DNA of 64,000 nt from the NCBI RefSeq assembly GCF_002952215.1, contig NZ_CP022600.1, positions 124,001 to 188,000 of the forward strand, in the 5' to 3' direction. Under the pieces are notes generated by a model. The model saw only the letters and a list, made by a program, of their open reading frames with translations. It had not been told where the DNA came from and ran no database searches. The DNA comes from Porphyrobacter sp. HT-58-2 (GTDB lineage: Bacteria > Pseudomonadota > Alphaproteobacteria > Sphingomonadales > Sphingomonadaceae). Positions 8,796 through 25,408 of this stretch are shown here, piece by piece; the stretch's first letter is position 1, and the number at the start of each line of letters is the position of its first letter. The position numbers and the translations under genes were made by a program.

Positions 8796-9223
8796 GAACA
8801 CGCCTCCTTAAGCCGGATGCCTACCGTATTTCCTCTCGAATTCAACTAAATACAGTTCATCGACAATGAATGAGGTTCGGCCTGCCGATCATGGCTTGTT
8901 TCGGACCTAGGCTGATGCCAACTTGCAAGCTGCAAGAAGTCGCAAAGCCGACCGGCCGCTTTGCAAACCCGACCGGCGGGTTACAGCAAAAGCCGATGAC
9001 AAATTGAACTTCGTAGAATGTCTTCAGCTGGTCGGTAACGGCCGCCCTCAGGCTATCAAGTTGCCCGCTTTACGGCAATTCGAGAGAAATTTCCCAATAA
9101 TCTGAGTGCCCATCTTTGTCCTCCGAAGGGCACCAACACCATGTAAGGTTCTGATCTTACTGAAAAACCATGAGAAAATCCCGCCGACTGCACCACAAAA
9201 GTGCTACACAGGGCGACGATCTC
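8796..9223. other. Intergenic region between ABC-3C operon and integrase remnant
   Basis: About 430 bases between divergent genes. It should carry the minus-strand promoter of the ABC-3C operon and possibly integrase or attachment sites. A cluster of small inverted repeats lies at 8922-8982. An in-frame upstream ATG of the integrase at 9170 falls here; I regard it as less likely than 9224. No other coding frame is convincing. Confidence 0.5.
8922..8982. repeat. Cluster of three short inverted repeats
   Basis: Three adjacent palindromes in 61 bases: CTTGCA/TGCAAG at 8922-8936, GCAAAG/CTTTGC at 8942-8964, and AACCCG/CGGGTT at 8966-8982. The last two enclose the same core CCGACCGG. The positions between the promoter of the defence operon and the integrase suggest operators or integrase arm sites, but this is inference. 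Confidence 0.45.
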
Positions 9224-10496
9224 ATGTTCAAGATCAGCAAGCGGAAAGGCTCGTCTTTGTGGCAGGTGCGTAAGCGCTGGCCGACTGACGTTGCCCCGCT
9301 CCTCAAGGGCGAGTTCACCCGATCGACCGGCGAGAGCGACCGAAAGCTCGCAGAAGCAAAGCTCCCGATCATTTCCGCGGAACATGTGGCGATGGTGGAG
9401 GACGCGCGCAGGCGGCTCGCCGACAATCGCTTCCGCGATCTCTCCGAGGCCGAGATCAGGCGGCTGGCGACTGAGTTCTACACCGAAGCGCTGCGCCACT
9501 ACCAAATCCGTGGCCCGCTCGATCGCACCCAACGCGACGAGCTCCTCGAAGCCACCGACAAAACCATCGAGACGCTGGAGGATCACCTCGCCCGGCGCGA
9601 TGTCGCTCCGGTGGCGGCGCTGACGCGCAACATGGTCGAGCGGAAGGGCCTGCCTATCCCCGAGGACAGCGGCTCGCTGGCGCATCTCGCCATGATGAAC
9701 CTCAGGGCCATGATCGAGCTGCACCGCGGAGTGGCGGCGCGGCTGCGGGGCGTGGAGGACTATCGACCGGCGGATGCGACTGTCGCGGGCCTGGTGGACG
9801 CCGCAGGCAAACCGGCGCGCACCGTCAACGACCTGATCGAGGCTTTCGAGGAAGCCGAGAGCGAACGGTGGGCTCCGTCCACCCTGCGCGCCAAGGAGCC
9901 CGTCAACCGGCTCCTGCGGGAAACCATCGGCGAACGCCCGGCTGCCGAGATCGGCCGCACCGAGGCGCGCGAGGTCTTGTCCCTTCTGCGGCGACTGCCT
10001 GCGGGCCTCGGCAAGCTCAAGCAGCTCCGCGGGCTCTCCTTGCGTGACGCCGCAGACCGCGGCGAGAAGCTGGGCCTCGCGGTGATTGCCCCGGCGACCG
10101 TCAACCGCGCCTATCTCGCCCACATCTCGGCGCTGTTCAATTGGGCGCACCAGGAAGAATGGACGAGCGGCAATCCCTTCCGCGGCCTCGCGGTGGCCGA
10201 TCCGGTGGCACCCGAGGACAAGCGCGATCCGTTCACGCCAGCGCAGCTCAAGACGATCTTCGCGGCGAAGCCTTGGACCGCACCTGGCGGCGTTGGGGAG
10301 AAGCCGATCCGCTTCTGGGGGCCGCTCATGGCCCTGTTCCACGGGATGCGGCGGGGCGAGATCGCCCAGCTCCACCTGGTCGACATCGACGAGGTCGACG
10401 GCGTGCCTTCGATCCGCATCCGCCCCGGCGGCTCGAAGCGGCTCAAGACGCGCAACGCCCGGCGAACCCTGCCGGTGCACCCGGAGCTGAGCCTCT
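9224..10496 (+). pseudogene. Tyrosine integrase, C-terminally truncated
   Basis: Phage-type site-specific integrase with an N-terminal segment MFKISKRKGSSLWQVRKRW typical of this class (DUF6538-like), a SAM-like core-binding domain (about residues 225-350) and the start of the catalytic domain, where the box I arginine is visible in HGMRRGEIAQLHLVDID. The frame loses homology after TLPVHPEL near 10490: the H-x-x-R box and catalytic tyrosine are missing, and the remaining codons to the stop at 10555 read through DNA that belongs, on the other strand, to a second integrase. It is therefore a remnant and should be inactive. ATG 9224 gives the family-like N-terminus. Confidence 0.8.
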
Positions 10497-10712
10497 TCAA
10501 TGAATCGAGCTCGTCGGACCACCACTGCATCATCTGCACCCGCTCGTCCCAATAGGCCGTGCGGTTGTAGGCAGCCCTGACCTGGTTGGAATCGCTGTGT
10601 GCGAGCGCTCGCTCTATCGCGTCAGGATTCCACCGGTTGCTTTCATTGAGCAGGGAGCTGGCGGTGGTGCGGAAGCCGTGCGCAGTCGTGACACCGGCGT
10701 AGCCCAGGCCCA
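10497..10712 (-). pseudogene. P4-type integrase, C-terminal fragment
   Basis: On the minus strand about 70 residues match the end of a P4-family integrase: LGYAGVTTAHGFRTTASSL has the HGFR box, ALAHSDSNQVRAAYNRTAYW has the second conserved His and the catalytic Tyr, followed by ERVQMMQWWSDELD. The homology starts abruptly near 10712 and ends near 10497, where the sequence switches to the plus-strand integrase. It has no start and no N-terminal domains. It is a different integrase lineage from its neighbour. Confidence 0.75.
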
Positions 10713-10790
10713 CCTCAGGGTATGCGCGTTTGGTTTCGTGCAGCTGATCTACCTCGATTGTACCTCTCATATGTTCATGGCGGCGCCTAA

Positions 10791-10870
10791 TACGATGATG
10801 CCTCGGGAGGTGATGCCGACAGCGATTTCGAGATTTTCGTCGCAGATGCATTGCGCGCTGCTGGCTACGA
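10791..10870 (+). pseudogene. Possible fragment of a restriction-endonuclease-fold domain
   Basis: A short plus-strand frame reads DSDFEIFVADALRAAGYEV, which resembles the start of the endonuclease domain found at the C-terminus of some helicase-like defence proteins (DUF559/MTES_1575 type). It is bounded by a stop at 10788 and loses similarity after about 10870. The rest of 10713-10994 shows no gene. I take it as a scrap left by island decay; the match is short and could be chance. Confidence 0.25.
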
Positions 10871-10994
10871 GGTTGGCCGGATAAAGCTTGAACAGTGTAT
10901 CGCAGAATCGTCCAAGCAAACGGATGCGAATCCTTGTGCGCCACAAAACAACAGGTTGCGGCGGATCTTGGCACCAAACGCCCTGTCGGACCAA

Positions 10995-12353
10995 TCAGTT
11001 CGCGGCCTGCTGAAGGCGCGCGCGCGCCTCGGCCTCGCCGATCAGCGGGAGCAATTCGCCCATATCGGGACCATGATCCATGCCGGTGAGCGCCTGCCGC
11101 AACGGCAGAAACAGTGCTTTGCCCTTGCGCCCCGTCGCTTCCTTGAGTGCAGCGGTGAGCGCGCCCCACGGATCGTCGCCCCATACCAGCAGCGCCTCAG
11201 CCTGCGCGAGATAGGCGCGGTCTTCCTCGGCAAATTCGCGCGCGGCAATCGGCCCGGTCACCAGCTGCCACCATTCGGCGGCCTCGCGGACATGCGTCAG
11301 GTTGGGCCGCACCGCATGCCAGCCCGCCTCGTCCATGCTCTCCGGCAGACGGTCCCTAACCGCCGCATAGGGCAGTTGGTGAACGATGGCGGTATTGAGC
11401 CGTTCCAGATCGGCCTCGTCGAACTTGGCCGGAGCGCGACCGAATGTAGCAAGATCGAAACTGGCGGTCAGCGCCGCGCGGTCGGCAATCGGTTCGACCG
11501 GCTGCGAAGTGCCGAGCCGCGCCAGCAGCGCGATGATGGTTTCGGGCTCGATCCCCTGTTCGCGGAAGGCATCACAGCCCAGTGAACCGAGGCGCTTGGA
11601 CAGCTTGCCTTCGCTGCCCACCAGCAAGGCCTCGTGAGCGAAGGCCGGGGCGTTTTTTGCTGCATCATGGCCTGTGGCGAAATTTGCAGCATAAAGTGCG
11701 GTAAAAATCTGAATTTGCACGGCAGTATTGGAGACGTGATCCTCACCGCGCAGCACCTGTGTCACGCCCATGTCGATATCGTCCACGGCGCTCGGCATCA
11801 TGTAGAGCCATGAGCCATCGGCGCGGCGGATGACCGGATCGGAGAGCTGGGCAGGGTCGAATTTCTGCACCCCGCGAATGCCGTCTTCCCACATGATCGA
11901 CTCGGCATGATCGAGCAGGAAGCGCCAATGAGGCTGGACACCCTCTGCCTCTTTCGCTGCGCGGTCGGCATCACTCAGCTTCAACGCGGCACGGTCGTAG
12001 ATCGGGGGAAGCCCGCGCCCCAGCGCAATCTTGCGCTTGATCTCCAATTCCTGCGCGCTTTCGTAGCAAGGGTAAATCCGACCCGCGTCACGCAACAGCG
12101 CGAAGGCAGCCTCATAACGATCAAGCCGAGCCGACTGGCGCTCCTCCCGGTCCCAGGCAAGGCCAAGCCAAGTCAGGTCAGCGCGGATCGCCTCGACATA
12201 CTCTTCCTGGCTGCGCACCGCGTCAGTATCGTCGATCCGCAGAATGAAGCGGCCACCCGCCTTCCGAGCCAACATCCAGTTATGAAGCGCGGTACGGATA
12301 TTGCCGACGTGCAGCCGGCCAGTGGGCGAAGGGGCAAAGCGGGTGGTCGTCAT
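10995..12353 (-). CDS. gltX: Glutamate--tRNA ligase
   Basis: A 452-residue class I aminoacyl-tRNA synthetase that charges tRNA-Glu (possibly also tRNA-Gln, to be amidated by GatCAB). The HIGH-type motif is FAPSPTGRLHVGNIRTA at residues 6-22 and the KMSKS-type motif is GKLSKRLG near residue 246; LRGEDHVSNT also fits the family. The ATG at 12353 begins MTTTRFAPSP as expected; the longer frame to 12434 was rejected. Alphaproteobacteria often carry two gltX genes, and this one may be the more divergent copy. It borders the defence island: the integrase remnants lie just after its stop. Probably co-transcribed with the small gene 40 bases upstream. Confidence 0.93.
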   Translation of the reverse strand: MTTTRFAPSPTGRLHVGNIRTALHNWMLARKAGGRFILRIDDTDAVRSQEEYVEAIRADLTWLGLAWDREERQSARLDRYEAAFALLRDAGRIYPCYESAQELEIKRKIALGRGLPPIYDRAALKLSDADRAAKEAEGVQPHWRFLLDHAESIMWEDGIRGVQKFDPAQLSDPVIRRADGSWLYMMPSAVDDIDMGVTQVLRGEDHVSNTAVQIQIFTALYAANFATGHDAAKNAPAFAHEALLVGSEGKLSKRLGSLGCDAFREQGIEPETIIALLARLGTSQPVEPIADRAALTASFDLATFGRAPAKFDEADLERLNTAIVHQLPYAAVRDRLPESMDEAGWHAVRPNLTHVREAAEWWQLVTGPIAAREFAEEDRAYLAQAEALLVWGDDPWGALTAALKEATGRKGKALFLPLRQALTGMDHGPDMGELLPLIGEAEARARLQQAAN

Positions 12354-12393
12354 GACGCACGCGGTAGAACGCCCCGCGGCCGCCCGCAAGCAC

Positions 12394-12834
12394 TCACACC
12401 GCGCGCAATTCCGCCGCGGCCAGCGCCAGCGCACCCTCCCAAAGGCGCGGCATTCGCTCGGCGCGGACTAGGCCGGTGAGCGCAGCTTCGAAGGCGGGGC
12501 GATCAGCACGCGCGGTAGCATCGACGAAGGCGCCGATGGTCGCCTCGTCATGGCTGAGGAGCCGACAGCAGAAACGGCCCACATGGATGTTCTCGGGCCA
12601 GCTGGCCGAGATGGTCTGTGCAAGGATCAGGGCCTTGGCGGCGACTTCGACGCTTCCGAGCCTCACCGCCAGTTCCGGCACCGGGTCCCGCCCGATGCGC
12701 TCATGCAAGGCGATCAGCCGGAGAGCGTGGACAAAACGGCCCGCGATGGGGCCGAGCGTTTCGAGCCGCAGCGGCGTTGCGAGCGCGGCGATAGTGGCGC
12801 GGGCGGCAGATATGGGAGAGTGGTGGCCGGACAT
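12394..12834 (-). CDS. Small conserved protein, DUF6628-like
   Basis: A 146-residue protein with predicted helices and a central HVGRFCCRLLSHDEATIGA segment. The paired cysteines followed by a DEA helix remind me of DUF6628, a small family of unknown function in sphingomonads, but this is from memory. No signal peptide or membrane segment. It lies upstream of gltX on the same strand (gap 40 bases) and after the rpoC terminator, so it likely has its own promoter in the 90 bases before it. The function is not known. Confidence 0.6.
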   Translation of the reverse strand: MSGHHSPISAARATIAALATPLRLETLGPIAGRFVHALRLIALHERIGRDPVPELAVRLGSVEVAAKALILAQTISASWPENIHVGRFCCRLLSHDEATIGAFVDATARADRPAFEAALTGLVRAERMPRLWEGALALAAAELRAV

Positions 12835-12921
12835 GGAACCTCGCAGGGCTGGGGCGGGACAGATGTTGGCATCTTACCTTTCTGCGAGTGACTTGCAATA
12901 GCGAATAAACGCGACAGGCAA

Positions 12922-12960
12922 AGAAAAGCCCCGCCGAAGCTTGCGCTTGGGCGGGGCCTT
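12922..12960 (-). terminator. Rho-independent terminator after rpoC
   Basis: Arms GCCCCGCC (12928-12935) and GGCGGGGC (12950-12957) form a strong GC stem; read on the minus strand it is followed by CTTTTCTTT. It lies 30 bases after the rpoC stop and ends the rpoBC transcript. Confidence 0.85.
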
Positions 12961-12988
12961 TATGTGAAGCCGAAAGGGCGGGCGAGGA

Positions 12989-17290
<4,302 letters not shown>

Positions 17291-17359
17291 GACTGTGTTC
17301 CCTTAGGGGGGATGAATTCTTCGTGGGCGAGGGATGCAGGGGCGCGAGGCCCCTGCCCC

Positions 17360-21550
<4,191 letters not shown>

Positions 21551-22194
21551 GGAGGGGTCGTGCCTCTTTGATTGGGCCGCGAGAGGAGAGGCCTCGCGCG
21601 GACGGGAAAAACGCTGTCGTTCCACGCGAATCGCTCGGCCATTCCAACGCACAAAAGCCGCACGCCAAACTCCGCCTTTAAAGCGGTGTCGGCAGCAGCC
21701 TCCCGGTGTCCGTCGCGTAAATGGCCTTCGCCGCTTCCATCCTGAGGCCGATTCCCGCGCATGAATCAGCCCTGCTCGAAGCGAGCGAGAGCGCGCGATT
21801 TAGGGGCGCCATCCATCTGTGTCAATGCTGCAGCTTTACGCAAGCGCAGGCCTGCGCGCCTTTCCTACCCCGGAGGAAAGGCGCAGGAGCCCGGGGCGGT
21901 TCTTTCGCATCGTCAGCCCCCCCCTCCCCGTTCGCTCGCCGACACGGCGCGCGACAAAGGCCTCCCCCCGTGTCCGTCAGCTTGCTTTCTTGAACGCTAG
22001 AGCTTTGCAAACATGGGATAATTCGGCTCTCCACAAAGTTGACACGGTGTCAACTTTGTAAAGCTTATTCGCAGCAAATTTCCGAAAAACGAGACCAAGA
22101 ATATCGTTTTTCAATATTATTGATTGACGATAAGCCGCGAATCGGATTAGAAGCGATTTATTGAATAACAATGTGCCCTCGAAAGGAAAACGAT
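21551..22194. other. Long divergent intergenic region upstream of rpoB
   Basis: 644 bases between divergent rpoB and a small exported-protein gene. No convincing coding frame. The left half is GC-rich and would hold the rpoB promoter and 5' leader on minus; the right part (22060-22180) is clearly AT-rich. A 27-base near-perfect palindrome sits at 22033-22059, and a weaker inverted repeat (GAAAAACG 22084-22091, CGTTTTTC 22105-22112) follows. Confidence 0.55.
22033..22059. promoter_or_regulatory. Perfect 13-base inverted repeat, probable repressor operator
   Basis: Arms ACAAAGTTGACAC (22033-22045) and GTGTCAACTTTGT (22047-22059) are perfect complements around a single G. The inner TTGACAC/GTGTCAA matches the form of operators of TetR-type repressors and also contains a TTGACA -35-like hexamer on both strands. 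It lies 136 bases before the small exported-protein gene and about 480 bases before rpoB. It has no T-run, so it is not a usual terminator. Which protein binds it is not visible in the window. Confidence 0.6.
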
Positions 22195-22332
22195 ATGTCC
22201 CGCCTTGCCAACACCGCCCTTGCCGCCTGTGCCGCGCTGGTGCTCTCGCTTAGCTCGATTGGCGCGATCGTCACCGTGCCACCTGCCCAGGCAGCAGCGC
22301 CTACCGCACTTGCAACTGTCGAGCTCGCTTGA
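22195..22332 (+). CDS. 45-residue exported micro-protein
   Basis: A short gene beginning ATGTCCCGCCTTGCC with a GAAAGGAAAA ribosome site upstream. The product is almost entirely a signal peptide: MSRLANTALAACAALVLSL, then a hydrophobic stretch, and a likely signal peptidase site after PPAQA-A near residue 33; the mature part would be about ten residues (PTALATVELA). It sits 22 bases before a DUF2975-XRE pair and likely shares the transcript. Small exported proteins of this sort are common in sphingomonads, with no known role. It could be a leader peptide rather than a functional product. Confidence 0.6.
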   Translation: MSRLANTALAACAALVLSLSSIGAIVTVPPAQAAAPTALATVELA

Positions 22333-22354
22333 GCGCGCAACCGGAGACATGATC

Positions 22355-22897
22355 ATGACCCTCGCAAAAGACGACTTGCTGCTCAAACTCGGCAAAGTGA
22401 TTGCCCTGATCCTTCAGGCTCTTTGTGTGGTGGGAGGAGGCATTTTTCTCTTCCTCATCGTGTTTGTCATGCTGCTGAGCCAAGGATTGCTGCCCGGGCC
22501 GGTCGACGCCAACTCCCTCCCTGACGTGACAAGGTTCCCGCTTTTGTCGGCCGGTATCGGCGTCACAGTCATGGCAAACTTTGCAGCGATGTTTGTCTTC
22601 TTCGGCAAGATGCGTCTGCTGATCGCCAGCGCCAGCCAGGGCGACCCCTTCATCCCCGACAACGCACGGCGCCTCAACGCGATGGCATGGCTGCTTCTGG
22701 CCTCGCAGGTCCTGACCGTGATCGTCGGAGAACTTCGCGTCTATGGCTTCAGCCTTATCGACCCCCAAAGTAAGAGCACACTCGACATCAGCCCTACCGA
22801 TCTGGCTGGCTTCCTGATCGTTCTGGTGCTCTTCATCCTCGCCCGCGTGTTCCGCCATGGAGCGGCGATGCGCGAAGACCTCGAAGGAACAGTGTGA
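22355..22897 (+). CDS. DUF2975 family membrane protein
   Basis: 180 residues with four hydrophobic segments: VIALILQALCVVGGGIFLFL, FPLLSAGIGVTVMANFAAMF, the AWLLLASQVLTVIVG segment and DLAGFLIVLVLFILARVF. The loop QGDPFIPDNARRLNAMAW between segments two and three is the characteristic DUF2975 motif. ATG 22355 is preferred over ATG 22349, because GGAG lies eight bases before it. DUF2975 genes are typically followed by a small XRE regulator, as here, and the pair is thought to act as a membrane-linked regulatory unit. The function is unknown. Confidence 0.8.
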   Translation: MTLAKDDLLLKLGKVIALILQALCVVGGGIFLFLIVFVMLLSQGLLPGPVDANSLPDVTRFPLLSAGIGVTVMANFAAMFVFFGKMRLLIASASQGDPFIPDNARRLNAMAWLLLASQVLTVIVGELRVYGFSLIDPQSKSTLDISPTDLAGFLIVLVLFILARVFRHGAAMREDLEGTV

Positions 22898-22935
22898 TGC
22901 CGCCCAGCAACCACGATCTCGAAGGAGCCCGCATC

Positions 22936-23139
22936 ATGGTAAAGCTCGACGACCTGCTCTATGCCCGCCGCATGACGCTGACCGAGCTGGCCGAGCGCGT
23001 GGGTCTCACCCTCGCCAACCTGTCGATCCTCAAGACCGGCAAGGCCAAGGCGATCCGCTTTTCCACCCTAGCCGCGATCTGCCGGGAACTGGAATGCCAG
23101 CCGGGCGACCTGCTTGCCTATAGCGCCGAGGAGAGCTGA
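22936..23139 (+). CDS. XRE-family helix-turn-helix regulator (YozG-like)
   Basis: A 67-residue single-domain Cro/CI-type DNA-binding protein: MVKLDDLLYARRMTLTELAE, recognition region VGLTLANLSILKTGKAKAI, then FSTLAAICRELECQPGDLL. The start is ATG 22936 with GAAGGAG eight bases upstream; the longer GTG frame from 22894 overlaps the preceding gene and is less likely. Its position directly after a DUF2975 gene is the recurring pair. It probably regulates its own operon; the palindrome at 22033 is a possible but untested site (XRE sites are usually shorter). Confidence 0.85.
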   Translation: MVKLDDLLYARRMTLTELAERVGLTLANLSILKTGKAKAIRFSTLAAICRELECQPGDLLAYSAEES

Positions 23140-23153
23140 AAGCACCAATCCGC

Positions 23154-23181
23154 TTGACTCTCGACGCCAATCCCCTAGAGG
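23154..23181 (+). promoter_or_regulatory. Predicted promoter of rplJL
   Basis: TTGACT at 23154-23159 and TAGAGG at 23176-23181 with a 16-base spacer, a good housekeeping sigma pattern. It would give a leader of about 270 bases before rplJ. Confidence 0.5.
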
Positions 23182-23460
23182 CCCGCTCCGACCGGCGGGC
23201 CTCGTGCTTTCGCCGCGTCATCCGTCCGAGACAGTTGGTGCGGGCAATCAGGCCCGCTTAATGTCCAGCCTAGACGGGGAAACGAGATTTCGCAGGCGGC
23301 CAGATGATGGCGCGCCCTGCTTGTGCCTACAAGCACACCCTCCTTCCCTATCGACGGACTCGCCCGTGCTCGGAGCCCTCGCGGCCCTGCGCATGGACAA
23401 AACGTAGCCGGTCGCCCGGGGGAGCCATTTCCCGTGCGATCACATGTGAAGGAGTATGGC
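23182..23460 (+). promoter_or_regulatory. Long 5' leader of rplJL, probable L10-binding leader
   Basis: The untranslated region between the predicted promoter and rplJ is unusually long. It holds a stem built of CGGGC...GCCCG around 23240-23255 and a TTAATGTCC segment near 23259, in the style of the L10 leaders at which the L10-L12 complex represses its own translation. The motif assignment is by eye, not by covariance model. Confidence 0.4.
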
Positions 23461-23973
23461 ATGGATCGTTCGCAGAAAGCCGACGCGGTTGCCCAGCTCA
23501 ATGCGGTCTTCAACGAGGTCGGCGTGGTGGTTGTCACCCGCAACCTCGGCATGACGGTGGCCCAGTCCACCGACCTGCGGAACAAGATGCGCGATGCTGG
23601 TGCGTCCTACAAGGTTGCGAAGAACCGTCTCGCCAAGCTCGCCCTCAAGGACACCGACTATGTCGGGCTGGATGACATGCTCACCGGCCCGGTCGGGCTG
23701 GCCTGGTCGAATGACCCGGTCGCGGCTGCCAAGGCCGCTGTCGATTTCGCCAAGTCGAATGACAAGCTCGAAATCGTCGGCGGTTCGATGGGTTCGGTCG
23801 TTCTCGACGAAGCCGGGATCAAGGCGCTTGCCTCGATGCCGAGCCTCGACGAACTGCGCGCCAAGCTCGTCGGCCTGGTCAACGCCCCGGCGACGAAGAT
23901 CGCTCAGGTCGTTACCGCACCTGCCGCGAAGGTCGCCCGTGTGTTCGCCGCTTACGCGGACAAGGCAGCTTAA
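23461..23973 (+). CDS. rplJ: 50S ribosomal protein L10
   Basis: 170 residues. L10 anchors the L7/L12 stalk on the 50S subunit. [20 protein letters not shown] at the start, then [20 protein letters not shown] and the [13 protein letters not shown] rRNA-binding helix, are diagnostic; the C-terminal helix [16 protein letters not shown] binds L12. ATG 23461 was chosen for the family start and the GGAG upstream; the frame from 23323 is longer but not supported. It forms an operon with rplL, 72 bases downstream. Neither rplKA upstream nor rpoBC downstream is present at this spot. Confidence 0.96.
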   Translation: MDRSQKADAVAQLNAVFNEVGVVVVTRNLGMTVAQSTDLRNKMRDAGASYKVAKNRLAKLALKDTDYVGLDDMLTGPVGLAWSNDPVAAAKAAVDFAKSNDKLEIVGGSMGSVVLDEAGIKALASMPSLDELRAKLVGLVNAPATKIAQVVTAPAAKVARVFAAYADKAA

Positions 23974-24045
23974 GAGACGTTTTTCGCCAGACGAAACAAT
24001 CTGTTGGAGCAAATCCGCTCCGCCAAAATTTTGGAGTAAACCATC

Positions 24046-24423
24046 ATGGCCGATATTGCCAAGCTTGTTGAAGAACTGTCGCAGCTGACCGTGCTTGAAG
24101 CTGCCGAACTCGCCAAGGCCCTCGAAGAAGCATGGGGCGTCAGCGCCGCTGCTGCGGTGGCTGTGGCTGCTGCCCCGGGTGCCGGCGGCGACGCACCGGC
24201 TGCTGAAGAGCAGACCGAATTCGACGTCATCCTGACCGGCGACGGCGGCAAGAAGATCCAGGTCATCAAGGAAGTCCGCGCCATCACCGGCCTGGGCCTG
24301 ACCGAAGCCAAGACCCTCGTGGAATCGGCTCCGAAGGCTCTCAAGGAAGGCGTGAACAAGGCCGAAGCCGAAGAGATCAAGAAGAAGATCGAAGAAGCCG
24401 GCGGCACCGTCGAGCTGAAGTAA
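24046..24423 (+). CDS. rplL: 50S ribosomal protein L7/L12
   Basis: 125 residues: N-terminal dimerisation helix ([20 protein letters not shown]), an Ala/Gly-rich hinge ([15 protein letters not shown]) and the C-terminal factor-binding domain ([20 protein letters not shown]). It recruits elongation factors to the ribosome. It closes the rplJL operon and is followed by a strong terminator, so transcription does not continue into RNA polymerase genes. Confidence 0.97.
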   Translation: MADIAKLVEELSQLTVLEAAELAKALEEAWGVSAAAAVAVAAAPGAGGDAPAAEEQTEFDVILTGDGGKKIQVIKEVRAITGLGLTEAKTLVESAPKALKEGVNKAEAEEIKKKIEEAGGTVELK

Positions 24424-24457
24424 GCTCGATCCCGCGGTCACTCGACCGACATCGGAA

Positions 24458-24489
24458 GGGCAGCGCCAGCAATGGTGCTGCCCTTTTTT
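24458..24489 (+). terminator. Rho-independent terminator after rplL
   Basis: GGGCAGCGCC and GGTGCTGCCC form a ten-pair stem with a six-base loop, followed directly by six T residues (24484-24489). Confidence 0.9.
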
Positions 24490-24570
24490 GCGTTTACCTT
24501 CGGTAGTTTGCTGTTAGTTGAGATGCGAGGTTTTCGGGAAGAATGCCTCACAACAAGGGGGCACAATTCA

Positions 24571-25083
24571 ATGAAGATTAGATTTCTGGCGCTCGCAGTA
24601 GTGGCGGGCGTCTCGCTTGGCGGCTGCGCAACCGTCCTCAATGGCACCAATGTCGATTACATGACCCAAACCGATCCGAGCGGTGCTGACGTGGTGTTTC
24701 TGAACGGGCTGAAATGCACATCGCCCTGCACGCTCGAACTCAAGCGCGGCACGGACACGCGGGTCGACATTTCGAAGCCCGGCTACGAACCGACCTATGT
24801 CCTCGTGCAGTCCCGCCTTGCCGGCTCGGCCTTCGGCAACATCCTCGCTGGCGGGATCATCGGTGGGGTCGTGGATGGAGGCAACGGCGCGAGCAACACG
24901 CTGTTCCCGCGCCCGCTGAAACTGCGCCTCGCACCGGCCGGGTCGGGCCAGCCAGCGATGCTGCTCGACAAGGACGGCAACGAAATCATGTCGGTCGACG
25001 AGCATAATGAGAAGGTGCGCGCCGACGTCGCCAAGACCATCGGCGCCGACCTTGCCGGAATGGGCAGCGGCAGCACCAACTGA
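24571..25083 (+). CDS. Outer-membrane-type lipoprotein with PEGA-like segment
   Basis: 170 residues with a lipoprotein signal (MKIRFLALAVVAGVSLGGCA; lipobox LGGC, Cys 18). The mature part has VDYMTQTDPSGADVVFLNGL and CTLELKRGTDTRVDISKPGY, a pattern like PEGA domains or YceK-type lipoproteins, then a Gly-rich hydrophobic patch (GNILAGGIIGGVVDGG). The start ATG 24571 follows AAGGGG; the frame from 24472 overlaps the rplL terminator and was rejected. A single-gene unit between two terminators. The role is unknown; an envelope function is inferred. Confidence 0.75.
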   Translation: MKIRFLALAVVAGVSLGGCATVLNGTNVDYMTQTDPSGADVVFLNGLKCTSPCTLELKRGTDTRVDISKPGYEPTYVLVQSRLAGSAFGNILAGGIIGGVVDGGNGASNTLFPRPLKLRLAPAGSGQPAMLLDKDGNEIMSVDEHNEKVRADVAKTIGADLAGMGSGSTN

Positions 25084-25107
25084 TCCCTGTTTCAGGGCAA
25101 GTGCGGA

Positions 25108-25139
25108 GGAGCGCTGCCCGCGATGGTGGCGCTCCTTTT
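25108..25139 (+). terminator. Rho-independent terminator after the lipoprotein gene
   Basis: Arms GGAGCGC (25108-25114) and GCGCTCC (25129-25135) with four T residues after them. Confidence 0.75.
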
Positions 25140-25408
25140 GCTTGCCTCAATAACCTGCTCCACTGAATGTCGAGAGGCACAACACGGCAACCACCGCAGG
25201 TGGCAGCCGGACGTTCCCCGAATCGTTAACGCAGGAAATGCAACCGTGTAGGATCGGGACGATTCCTCGGCTGTCACACCGAAGTTACTTTACACCCTGT
25301 TAATAACCCCTAACATCACCTTACCGAGTCGCCGAGTCGTTGAGACTTCGAACGTTCAATGGGGAGGATACCCCAGTTCCACGTTCCTTGGTTTGTTTGG
25401 GGGATATC
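25140..25408. other. Upstream region of the curli operon
   Basis: About 270 bases without a gene. An AT-richer stretch (25285-25320, GTTACTTTACACCCTGTTAA) is the best place for the csgFG promoter. Three ...GAGTCG-type units repeat near 25325-25345. GGGGGA stands just before csgF. No csgD-like regulator gene is found here. Confidence 0.45.

Noticed and set aside
9056..10552. Minus-strand 498-codon frame opposite the integrase
   Set aside because: The plus strand encodes clear integrase sequence in this stretch, and the minus translation is Arg/Gly/Ala-rich with no domain.
10851..11585. Plus-strand 244-codon frame over the gltX end
   Set aside because: Antisense to gltX for most of its length; only the first few residues (at 10800-10870) look like a remnant and are listed separately.
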